A stretch of 5,894 nt of DNA. Origin: Cyclobacteriaceae bacterium. GTDB lineage: Bacteria > Bacteroidota > Bacteroidia > Cytophagales > Cyclobacteriaceae. The position numbers were made by a program, and so were the translations under genes. This document shows, in pieces, positions 1 through 5,894 of the stretch; position 1 is the stretch's first letter; each line of letters opens with the position of its first letter. Location: the NCBI GenBank assembly GCA_029882675.1, contig JAOUKJ010000277.1:1-5894 (forward strand). The letters run 5' to 3'. The notes beneath the pieces are model-generated. The model searched no databases and was not told where the DNA came from. It saw nothing but the letters and a program-made list of their open reading frames with translations.

Positions 1-205
1 TCTGCCTACGGCCTGGCCGGCCTCAGGCACCTGGCAGTTCAGCAACAACGACCCCAACAAGGTGTTGCGCGATGAAAATACCATAGTGGATGTAAACCTG
101 ACGGCCACCCAACTGGTCCTTACCTTCTCAGTTTCGGGCCTGAACACCGGTGGCCGTACTGCAGGCATCGACGGGCAGTATGTGTTTACGTTGGTGGGTG
201 AATAG
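1..205 (+). CDS. C-terminal fragment of a conserved hypothetical protein, beta-rich
   Basis: The reading frame enters the window open (first full codon at base 2) and ends at TAG 203-205, giving the last 67 residues. They contain a WPASGTWQF stretch, alternating hydrophobic residues (LTATQLVLTFSVSG), a GGRTAGIDG turn and a final YVFTLVGE strand, which suggests the closing strands of an extracytoplasmic beta-sandwich or beta-barrel domain. I have the impression that similar tails occur in Bacteroidota secreted proteins or lipoproteins, but I cannot name the family and assign no function. Hand-counted GC is about 57% (116 of 205), well above the genes that follow. A 403-base gap separates it from the sigma factor, so it is very probably not in the same operon. 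Coding status is supported by the open frame and protein-like composition. Confidence 0.7.
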   Translation, partial: LPTAWPASGTWQFSNNDPNKVLRDENTIVDVNLTATQLVLTFSVSGLNTGGRTAGIDGQYVFTLVGE

Positions 206-353
206 TTTAAAACATAAAAATGTAAGACGTGCGGCTGTATCATTAGGCCCTAATATTTGAGAAAGCTGGTTATTGAGGCGACCTCATGTTTTACATTATA
301 GCGTATAATTACCTAAAATCCGCAAGTATATTTTAGATAAAAAAGAAAAAGGC

Positions 354-396
354 GTTTTCCTCCCGGATAATTATCGGGACCATAGGGCGGGAAAAC
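354..396. repeat. Nested inverted repeat (hairpin)
   Basis: Outer arms GTTTTCC (354-360) and GGAAAAC (390-396) are perfectly complementary. Inside them, CCCG (362-365) can pair with CGGG (375-378), and the bases between (ATAATTAT, with one extra G at 366) are themselves self-complementary. On the + strand no T run follows the stem directly; the nearest one is at about 410-415. On the - strand the stem would be followed by a T-rich run (complement of 335-350), but no - strand gene is seen that would need a terminator. The role is unknown: part of a structured transcript, a protein-binding site, or chance. Confidence 0.45.
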
Positions 397-560
397 ATTT
401 AATATATACTTTTTTCCGGTGCACTTGAATAAGTGAGCGGCCTTTATTTAAAAACGTAGTATTCTGTTATATCAAGAACATTATTAAATGATCCATAAAG
501 CCGCCTTCGGATTTAAGGGATTATGTAAATTCTTGTCTATTTTACCCTAAAAAATAAATT

Positions 561-589
561 CCTGATGTAAATTAGATTTGTAAATCAGG
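561..589. repeat. Inverted repeat around the candidate -7 element (possible operator)
   Basis: Perfect arms CCTGAT (561-566) and ATCAGG (584-589) flank a 17-base centre. The symmetry continues partly inwards (TA at 568-569 against TA at 581-582). The centre contains the candidate -7 box at 573-580, so a dimeric regulator bound here would cover the promoter. Alternatively it may act as a hairpin in a longer transcript. The arms are short and chance occurrence in AT-rich DNA is possible. Confidence 0.35.
573..580 (+). promoter_or_regulatory. Candidate Bacteroidota -7 promoter element for the sigma factor gene
   Basis: TAGATTTG matches the TAnnTTTG consensus known for the primary sigma factor of Bacteroidota, and it ends 28 bases before the GTG start, which fits a short leader. 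No TTG is found at the expected spacing of roughly 19 bases upstream (the region there is TAAAAAATAAATT), so the -33 half is missing or degenerate. No exact match to the consensus was seen in the gaps before the later genes, which fits the sigma gene having housekeeping expression and the rest depending on read-through or another sigma factor. Confidence 0.4.
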
Positions 590-608
590 TTATATAATCA
601 CACCCTTC

Positions 609-1178
609 GTGGTAAGCAGTCATATTAGCCCAGATAATAAACATATTGACCTTTTAAAGGCAGGCGATAAAAAGGCCTTCCAAAATCTTTTTGAACAATA
701 CTTCAATGCGCTGTGTGCATTTAGCTATAGGTATGTAGAAGACCGGTCGGAGACAGAGGATATAATCCAGGAGGTATTCATTTCTTTTTGGGAACACAAA
801 AAAAACTTTACCCACATCAATAGCATTAAGGCCTATTTATATACCACTGCAAGAAACAAATGCCTGAACCATCTCAAACACCGGATAGTAAAACAAAAAC
901 ATGAAGCAGCTTTGATCTATGAGTTGGAATCCGACCAGTTTTTTACCAACCATATTATTGCCGAAGAGTCCTTTAATAAACTTTATGCTGAAATTAAAGA
1001 GCTCCCGGAATCCGCCAGGAAAATCATGCTATTGGCACTAAAGGGATTAAAAAACCGTGAAATTGCAGATACGCTTGGGGTTTCTGAAAATACTGTCAAG
1101 ACACAAAAAAAGATAGCATACGCTAAATTGAAACGCAAAATGGAGCCGGTAACAGGCATGATCTTGTTTTGTTTATAG
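609..1178 (+). CDS. ECF RNA polymerase sigma factor (sigma-70 family, Bacteroides expansion type)
   Basis: This 189-residue protein is predicted to direct core RNA polymerase to promoters of a small regulon, under control of the FecR-like protein encoded next. Region 2 covers about residues 13-90 (DLLKAGDKKAFQNLFEQYF, then SETEDIIQEVFISFWE and IKAYLYTTARNKCLNHLK), the part that binds core enzyme and the -10 element. Region 4 covers about 129-177, with the helix-turn-helix NREIADTLGVSENTVKTQKK for -35 recognition. A variable linker joins them and no region 1 or 3 is present, as in ECF factors; the length is normal for the family. The GTG at 609 is the only usable start: an in-frame TAG lies upstream at 573-575 and no in-frame ATG occurs before region 4. 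No Shine-Dalgarno is seen, usual in this phylum. The short hydrophobic C-terminus (GMILFCL) resembles that of relatives. Family is clear; the target promoters are not known. Confidence 0.95.
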   Translation: MVSSHISPDNKHIDLLKAGDKKAFQNLFEQYFNALCAFSYRYVEDRSETEDIIQEVFISFWEHKKNFTHINSIKAYLYTTARNKCLNHLKHRIVKQKHEAALIYELESDQFFTNHIIAEESFNKLYAEIKELPESARKIMLLALKGLKNREIADTLGVSENTVKTQKKIAYAKLKRKMEPVTGMILFCL

Positions 1179-1259
1179 GACCTTCCTTAAAATTATTTCT
1201 TTTTCTTTTCACCCGGTTTTCATTGTCAGTTGTTTTAGTATCGAACAATAAATACAGGA

Positions 1260-2435
1260 ATGGAAAATTACTTTCATATAGCCGATCTGATAGCGAAGAA
1301 AAACAAAAAGACCATCACTACAGAGGAGATGCAAGAGCTTGAAATGTGGGCCAATGCGAATGATGAAAATAAGCAGGTCTATACGAGAGCCACCGATGAA
1401 CAATTTTTGCTGGACAACCTTGAGGTATATGACTTGTTTAAAAGTAATGAGGTATGGCGGCCTCTTGAAGACAAACTGTTTAAGACAAAAACAATCCGCT
1501 TGTTCACCCATAACTGGATGCGTTATGCTGCAGCATTAATACCACTGATGGCTGCCTTGTCTCTTACCTGGTATTATTACACGAGACCTGAAACCCATAA
1601 CCTGGCGAGTATTGACAACATAGCAAAACCGGGGACTGAAAAAGCCATGCTGATATTGGCTGATGGCAGGGAAGTCAATCTGGAGGAAATGCAGCAGATG
1701 GAACCGATAGATCAACCCGGCGCAATTATAACAGCCGAACAACAAGGGCTTGCCTATACTTCTGAAACAGATGATGAAGACCCAAAACCGTTAGTTTATA
1801 ATGAGCTGGTTATTCCAAGGGGGGGTAGATATAACCTGAAACTGGCCGATGGAACGGAAGTTTGGCTTAATGCAGGTTCCTCCCTGAAATTTCCCGTTGC
1901 TTTTAACGACAGTACGCGTGTTGTTTTCCTGACCGGGGAAGCGTATTTCGAAGTTGCACATCACAACAAGCCTTTTATTGTAAACAGTGGTGAGATGGCC
2001 GTTCGTGTATTAGGTACAACTTTTAATATCTCAGCCTATGAAGATGAAGCGGTCATGAGAACAACACTGGTGGAAGGGTCGGTGAAGATCATGTTGGGAA
2101 ATACATCAGATATCATCAAAACGCTTGCCCCGAATGACCAGGCAATTATTAGTAAAGATGATGCAACACTTGAGGTAACAGCGGTAAATACTGACCAGTA
2201 CACCTCATGGGTGCAGGGAAAACTTGAGTTCAATAACGACAACCTGGAAGTAGTCATGAAAAGATTGGCCAGATGGTATGACTTTGAGTTTGACTTTAAA
2301 AACGCATCGGCCAAAAACTTCCATTTTACGGCCAGGATAAAGAACGACCAGAGCATTTCATCAATACTTGAAATGCTTGAAATGACAACGGATGTGAAAT
2401 TTGAAATCAGGGATAATACGATTATCGTATTATAA
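1260..2435 (+). CDS. FecR-family anti-sigma factor / sigma regulator with C-terminal DUF4974-type domain
   Basis: Inner-membrane regulator of 391 residues, predicted to hold or activate the preceding sigma factor according to the state of the outer-membrane receptor. Residues 1-85 form a charged cytoplasmic N-terminal segment expected to contact the sigma factor. A single transmembrane helix lies at about 87-107 (MRYAAALIPLMAALSLTWYY). The periplasmic FecR domain spans about 183-278, with the typical IPRGGRYNLKLADGTEVWLN, FLTGEAYFEVAH, KPFIV and VLGTTFNISAY motifs. A C-terminal DUF4974-like domain follows at about 321-390 (LEFNNDNLEVVMKRLARWYD and SSILEMLEMTTDVKFEI). Length and domain order are normal for Bacteroidota members. 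The gap to the sigma gene is 81 bases, AT-rich with a 15-base pyrimidine run at 1196-1210, and has no clear promoter, so co-transcription is likely. ATG 1260 gives a full N-terminal domain. The family call is very sure; whether it inhibits, activates or both is inference. Confidence 0.95.
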   Translation: MENYFHIADLIAKKNKKTITTEEMQELEMWANANDENKQVYTRATDEQFLLDNLEVYDLFKSNEVWRPLEDKLFKTKTIRLFTHNWMRYAAALIPLMAALSLTWYYYTRPETHNLASIDNIAKPGTEKAMLILADGREVNLEEMQQMEPIDQPGAIITAEQQGLAYTSETDDEDPKPLVYNELVIPRGGRYNLKLADGTEVWLNAGSSLKFPVAFNDSTRVVFLTGEAYFEVAHHNKPFIVNSGEMAVRVLGTTFNISAYEDEAVMRTTLVEGSVKIMLGNTSDIIKTLAPNDQAIISKDDATLEVTAVNTDQYTSWVQGKLEFNNDNLEVVMKRLARWYDFEFDFKNASAKNFHFTARIKNDQSISSILEMLEMTTDVKFEIRDNTIIVL

Positions 2436-2436
2436 A

Positions 2437-2466
2437 TAATGGGAAATGCGGCAACATTTCCCATTA
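2437..2466 (+). repeat. Perfect 12-bp hairpin between anti-sigma and receptor genes
   Basis: TAATGGGAAATG (2437-2448) and CATTTCCCATTA (2455-2466) are exact reverse complements separated by the six-base loop CGGCAA. The stem begins two bases after the TAA of the anti-sigma gene and ends 44 bases before the receptor ATG. The bases after it (GTAATCATTTAAAAAAG) contain no T run, so it is not a standard intrinsic terminator on the + strand. Likely roles are an mRNA processing or stability element that sets different levels of regulator and receptor, or an attenuator-like structure. The near-palindrome could alternatively be a protein-binding site. Confidence 0.7.
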
Positions 2467-2510
2467 GTAATCATTTAAAAAAGACTTCTAATCTTTAATA
2501 ACACAATATT

Positions 2511-5177
2511 ATGAAAAATAATCGAAAAACGTATACGATTGATGAGATACAACGAGGTATAAACCGGGTATTAAAATTCGGCCTATCGGCCCTTGCTTTT
2601 GTAGTTGCCCTGGCGGTACAGGCACAAACAAAAACAATAAATATGACATTAACGGAGGTGACTGTAGAGGCGGCCATCAATGAACTCCGCAACCAGACTG
2701 ATGTGGATTTCATATACAACCATGAAATGTTGAGTAAAGCACCAAAAATTTCAGTTACACTAAAGCAGGCAGACCTGGAAAAAGCATTGGATGTAATTTT
2801 GGAAGGGACCGGCCTGACTTATGAAAAAGTCAATAACACCATTGTAATAAAACGCCAAAAGAGTACGCCTGAGAAAAAGACGATAGAAAGCCCGGGTGTT
2901 TTGAAACAAAATGTGAGAGGCCAGGTGTTTGACAAAGAATCAAAAGCCCCGCTACCATTTGCAACTGTTCAGGTACTGGACACCGACCCCATCAAAGGAG
3001 CCATTACTGATTTGGAGGGTAATTTTATCATCGAAAATTTGCCTGTTGGCCGCTATACGATCAAGATCTCTTATGTTGGTTTCAAAGATGCCTATGTGCC
3101 GGAATTTTTAATCGGAACCGGAAAAGAAACAATTCTGAATATTGAGTTGACGGAGCAGCTTGAGACATTGGGAGAAGTAGTGGTAACAGCCAACAACAAT
3201 GAACCGCTAAATGAAATGGCGAGCATAAGTGCCAAGTCTTTCAACGCCGAAGAAACACAACGATATGCTGCCAGTATCAGCGACCCTGCCCGAATGGCCC
3301 AGGCCTTTGCCGGTGTTTCAGGGACTGATGATGCCTCCAACGAAATAGTGATCAGGGGAAACTCACCAAACTGGATGCTATGGAGGCTGGAGGGTGTTGA
3401 AATCCCCTCTCCCAATCACTTTACAGAGGAAGGCTATTCATCTGGTGCGGTGAGTATATTAAGTAACAACATGCTGGGCAGTTCAGACTTTTATACCGGC
3501 GCTTTCCCGGCCGATTATGGCAACGCCCTTTCAGGAGTTTTTGACATCAGACTACGCAATGGTAACAATAAGGAAAAAGAATATACGCTTCAGGCGGGTG
3601 TTTTAGGGATTGATGTGGCAGCTGAGGGGCCTTTTAAGAAAGGGTACAAGGGATCATATCTGTTGAACTATCGGTATGCAACATTGTCTTTGTTAAACAA
3701 CATGAATATCCAGGTATCTGAAAATGCCCTTCCTAATTATCAGGATCTTTCATTCAAATTTAATCTGCCAACAAAAAAATCCGGTACATTTTCTGTTTGG
3801 GGTATTGGTGGCCTGTCAGATGTTGATGCAAAGTATTTGCCCGATTCCACAGAACCTGAAAATTTTAAATACGGCTACAGTGACTTTACAAAGACCGGCA
3901 TGTATGCTACAGGCCTAACCCATAATTACTTCCCGGACAAAAATTCATACATTCAAACGGTGATCTCGCAGTCAATGAGTTACAGTTCAGAAGATTACAA
4001 AACCATGGACACTGAAGGAACCCTGAAAGGTAGTCTTTTTGACGAACTCCAAAAAAAGGCCATAAGGTTCAGTACATATTATAACAGAAAATTATCAAGC
4101 AGAACAAATGTCCGTGTTGGTGGCATCCTAAATAATTTGAATTACAGCTACTATTCAAAATCATATATTGACAGTACTCAAACCTGGAAGAAATTCCTTG
4201 ACAGCAACGGGAGTACAAACCTGTATCAGGCCTACGCACAGGGGAAATACAAATTTTCTGATAACGTAGCCCTTACTACCGGCCTTCATTACACCCATTT
4301 TGCACTCAGTAATGATAATGCCGTTGAACCCAGGGTGGGGCTGGTCGTGGAATTGCCAAAACGACAAAAGTTGGGATTGGGTTATGGTATGCATAGCAGA
4401 CACGAAAATCTACCCGTATATTTTGTTGAAAACCAGCTGATGGATGGTTCTGTACATATGCCAAATGAAGGATTAAAACTGACTACCGCAAGCCATTTAG
4501 TTGCTTCATATGAAAAAATGGTTGGTGACCACGTAAATATCAAAACAGAAGCATATTATCAGCACATTGGAAATCTGCCCGTGCCTACTAATCCAAACAA
4601 ATTTATTTCACCCATTTTTGGTGGCTTCTCACCGGACGATACGTTGGCCAACATTGGAATAGCCAGAAACTATGGTGTAGAGTTTACCATTCAAAAGTTC
4701 TTCAGCAACGACTACTACTTCCTCATTACAAGCTCTTTGTTCGATTCGAAATATAAACCAGCCAATGGAACCTGGTATAACTCCAAATATAATTTGAACT
4801 ATACCAACAATTTTGTGGGGGGAAAGGAATTCAAATGGGGAGAAAACAAGATGATTGGTCTTAATGCCAAGGTAATATGGACGGGAGGGAAACGACTTAT
4901 TCCTATTGACCTCCAGGCATCAATTGCTGAAGGAGCGGCTGTTTATAATACTAAAGAAATTTACTCCATAAAAGCAAGTGACTACTTTCGGACAGACATT
5001 GGCGCCCGACTGCATATTTTTAAGGCGAATAGGCAGCACGTGATCTCTATAGATATCCAAAACGTCAGCAACAGGCTGAATACCTGGACGCAGGTATATG
5101 ACGCCGAAAACGAAAAAATTATCGATTACCCCATGGCAGGCCTGATCCCCATACTCAACTACCGGTTCGAATTTTAA
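2511..5177 (+). CDS. TonB-dependent outer-membrane receptor with STN signalling domain
   Basis: Predicted TonB/ExbBD-powered outer-membrane transporter of 888 residues that also signals ligand binding inward. Order of parts: signal peptide with a long charged n-region and hydrophobic core at about 22-36, cleavage likely after VQA (residue 38); STN domain about 43-114, the periplasmic signalling module that contacts FecR proteins; linker 115-133 rich in Lys, Glu and Pro; carboxypeptidase-regulatory-like beta-sandwich about 134-213 (VRGQVFDKESKAPLPFATV to YTIKISYVGF); TonB-box-like EVVVTA at 222-227; plug about 228-350 with IRGNSPNWMLWRLEGVEIP and PADYGNALSGVFDIRLRNG; beta-barrel about 355-888, ending in an aromatic residue (NYRFEF). 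It is shorter than typical SusC proteins (around 1000 residues), and no SusD gene follows directly. ATG 2511 is preceded by A/T-rich sequence and gives a complete signal peptide. The substrate is unknown; siderophore, peptide or carbohydrate are all open. Confidence 0.95.
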   Translation: MKNNRKTYTIDEIQRGINRVLKFGLSALAFVVALAVQAQTKTINMTLTEVTVEAAINELRNQTDVDFIYNHEMLSKAPKISVTLKQADLEKALDVILEGTGLTYEKVNNTIVIKRQKSTPEKKTIESPGVLKQNVRGQVFDKESKAPLPFATVQVLDTDPIKGAITDLEGNFIIENLPVGRYTIKISYVGFKDAYVPEFLIGTGKETILNIELTEQLETLGEVVVTANNNEPLNEMASISAKSFNAEETQRYAASISDPARMAQAFAGVSGTDDASNEIVIRGNSPNWMLWRLEGVEIPSPNHFTEEGYSSGAVSILSNNMLGSSDFYTGAFPADYGNALSGVFDIRLRNGNNKEKEYTLQAGVLGIDVAAEGPFKKGYKGSYLLNYRYATLSLLNNMNIQVSENALPNYQDLSFKFNLPTKKSGTFSVWGIGGLSDVDAKYLPDSTEPENFKYGYSDFTKTGMYATGLTHNYFPDKNSYIQTVISQSMSYSSEDYKTMDTEGTLKGSLFDELQKKAIRFSTYYNRKLSSRTNVRVGGILNNLNYSYYSKSYIDSTQTWKKFLDSNGSTNLYQAYAQGKYKFSDNVALTTGLHYTHFALSNDNAVEPRVGLVVELPKRQKLGLGYGMHSRHENLPVYFVENQLMDGSVHMPNEGLKLTTASHLVASYEKMVGDHVNIKTEAYYQHIGNLPVPTNPNKFISPIFGGFSPDDTLANIGIARNYGVEFTIQKFFSNDYYFLITSSLFDSKYKPANGTWYNSKYNLNYTNNFVGGKEFKWGENKMIGLNAKVIWTGGKRLIPIDLQASIAEGAAVYNTKEIYSIKASDYFRTDIGARLHIFKANRQHVISIDIQNVSNRLNTWTQVYDAENEKIIDYPMAGLIPILNYRFEF

Positions 5178-5276
5178 AGGATCACCCGCATTTAATCATT
5201 ACTGTCTTTCAAATCAATTTAATAATCAATCATGTCTCCGGAAATACTGGAAACGCAACTAAACATATTAAAAATT

Positions 5277-5894
5277 ATGAAAAATCTAATTATAATTTCC
5301 GCCCTTTTTGCCCTCTTCATGCAAGGATGTACAGAAGAAGACATCATATTAACCAATCAAGGAAACATTACTGAGTATCAGCTGAATGTTGAGGATTATG
5401 AAAATGTATCCCTTTTAGGCCCTGTTAACCTGCGGATTACCCAGGGAAATGAAATCTCGACATCAGTTGAAACGACCCCCGGAATTTTTAATGAATTGGT
5501 TTGGGAGGTAAAAGACCAGACTCTTGAGATCGGTTTTGACCGGAACATAAGCCACATAGATCCTGATGTTGCTGTCTGGGTCAATGTGACGCTTCCAGGC
5601 ATAAAGAAGATAGCTGGTTCCGGGCTAAACAATATAGTTTCTGAAGGTGATCTCGACCTGCCATCGTTGGGCCTTCATGTATCGGGCAATGCAAATATAG
5701 CCCTCACCGGAAAGGTCAATGAACAAACCATTTCGGTCTCAGGAATGGCGGACATTAATAATTTTGGACTTTCCTCCCTGAATACCTCCATAAGCATTTC
5801 CGGGATTGGCGATGTGGAAGTTTCCTGTACGGAATCACTAGACGTAGAGGTAAGCGGATCGGCCTGGATCGCCTATAAAGGCAACCCGGTAATC
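5277..5894 (+). CDS. DUF2807 (head GIN domain) lipoprotein, 3' end outside the window
   Basis: The first 206 residues are visible, with no stop before the window ends. A lipoprotein signal peptide (MKNLIIISALFALFMQGC) places the lipidated cysteine at residue 18, followed by TEED. Acidic residues just after the cysteine resemble the surface-export signal described in some Bacteroidota, so the outer face of the outer membrane is possible. Residues about 40-206 match the DUF2807 / putative autotransporter adhesin head GIN domain: YENVSLLGPVNLRITQG, WVNVTLPGIKKIAGSG, then SG-containing turns with serines at 115, 136, 155, 175 and 193, about 20 residues apart, and YKGNP near the end. Such domains end shortly after this motif, so perhaps 10-25 residues are missing. 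An in-frame ATG at 5232 would add 15 residues before the signal peptide; 5277 is preferred because it starts a proper signal peptide after an A-rich leader. It lies 99 bases after the receptor gene, with no clear terminator between. Molecular role unknown. Confidence 0.88.
   Translation, partial: MKNLIIISALFALFMQGCTEEDIILTNQGNITEYQLNVEDYENVSLLGPVNLRITQGNEISTSVETTPGIFNELVWEVKDQTLEIGFDRNISHIDPDVAVWVNVTLPGIKKIAGSGLNNIVSEGDLDLPSLGLHVSGNANIALTGKVNEQTISVSGMADINNFGLSSLNTSISISGIGDVEVSCTESLDVEVSGSAWIAYKGNPVI

Larger units (their letters stand above)
206..608. other. Long AT-rich intergenic region with clustered hairpins
   Basis: No convincing protein-coding frame is visible in these 403 bases on either strand. 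The region is AT-rich and holds several inverted repeats: a near-perfect palindrome at 242-254 (ATTAGG, one base, CCTAAT); a nested hairpin at 354-396; a 5-bp hairpin at 422-435 (CACTT, loop GAAT, AAGTG); a pair of arms at 437-447 and 495-504 that match except for one bulged base; an imperfect hairpin at about 493-518; and an inverted repeat at 561-589 around a candidate promoter. It must carry the end of the upstream transcript and the control region of the sigma factor gene. No hairpin is followed directly by a strong T run on the + strand, so no terminator is called. Confidence 0.6.

Noticed and set aside
242..254. Palindrome ATTAGG-C-CCTAAT as an operator
   Set aside because: It is short, lies over 350 bases before the next gene and only 37 bases after the previous stop codon; chance cannot be excluded, so it is mentioned only in the intergenic entry.
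335..396. Possible - strand intrinsic terminator (stem followed by T-rich run on the - strand)
   Set aside because: No - strand gene is present for it to serve, and the outer stem has only seven A/T-rich pairs with a large interior; kept only as a hairpin.
1177..1210. Small stem AGGA/TCCT followed by a pyrimidine run after the sigma gene
   Set aside because: A four-base stem separated from the T-rich run is too weak to call a terminator, and the operon context argues for read-through.
1209..1511. Open frame on the - strand across the start of the anti-sigma gene
   Set aside because: It lies opposite a clear FecR-family gene, and its translation shows no recognisable domain; it is a shadow frame.
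2036..2464. 142-codon open frame on the - strand inside the anti-sigma gene
   Set aside because: It is antisense to the conserved FecR and DUF4974-like domains, and its Ser/Thr/Ile-rich composition is typical of a reverse-frame artefact.
3092..3415. 107-codon open frame on the - strand inside the receptor gene
   Set aside because: It is fully antisense to the regulatory-like and plug regions of the receptor; no start context or domain supports it.
2511..5177. Calling the receptor SusC or FecA
   Set aside because: It is shorter than SusC and has no adjacent SusD; FecA would imply ferric citrate, for which there is no sequence evidence. A family-level name is safer.
5232..5276. Upstream in-frame ATG for the lipoprotein gene
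   Set aside because: It would place 15 mostly polar residues ahead of a complete lipoprotein signal peptide; ATG 5277 gives a normal signal peptide.
5396..5632. 78-codon open frame on the - strand
   Set aside because: It lies opposite the conserved GIN domain of the lipoprotein gene and has no recognisable features.

Overview
The window looks like a chromosomal segment of a Bacteroidota (Bacteroidetes) bacterium. The evidence is a sigma factor of the Bacteroides-expansion ECF type, a FecR-like anti-sigma factor with a C-terminal DUF4974-type domain, a TonB-dependent receptor with an N-terminal STN plus carboxypeptidase-regulatory-like extension, absence of clear Shine-Dalgarno sequences, A/T-rich start contexts, and a TAnnTTTG-like promoter element. 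A member of the Cytophagales or a neighbouring order is my guess from general impression only.

Layout, all on the + strand. Bases 1-205 are the 3' end of an unrelated, GC-richer gene of unknown function. Bases 206-608 are an AT-rich intergenic region with several imperfect hairpins and, near its end, a candidate promoter inside an inverted repeat. Bases 609-1178 encode an ECF sigma factor (GTG start). Bases 1260-2435 encode the FecR-type anti-sigma factor. A perfect 12-bp hairpin (2437-2466) starts two bases after its stop codon. Bases 2511-5177 encode an 888-residue TonB-dependent outer-membrane receptor with the STN signalling domain. Bases 5277-5894 encode a lipoprotein with a DUF2807 (head GIN) beta-repeat domain that runs off the window just before its expected end.

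How the genes probably work together: this is a cell-surface signalling cassette of the Fec type. Ligand binding at the receptor would be passed by its periplasmic STN domain to the periplasmic part of the FecR-like protein. The cytoplasmic N-terminus of that protein then controls the sigma factor, which would direct transcription of the receptor and probably of the lipoprotein. The usual SusD partner does not follow the receptor directly; the first gene after it is the GIN-domain lipoprotein, with acidic residues right after the lipidated cysteine. The ligand cannot be read from the sequence, and nothing specifically points to iron citrate. I found no RNA genes, insertion sequences or CRISPR arrays.
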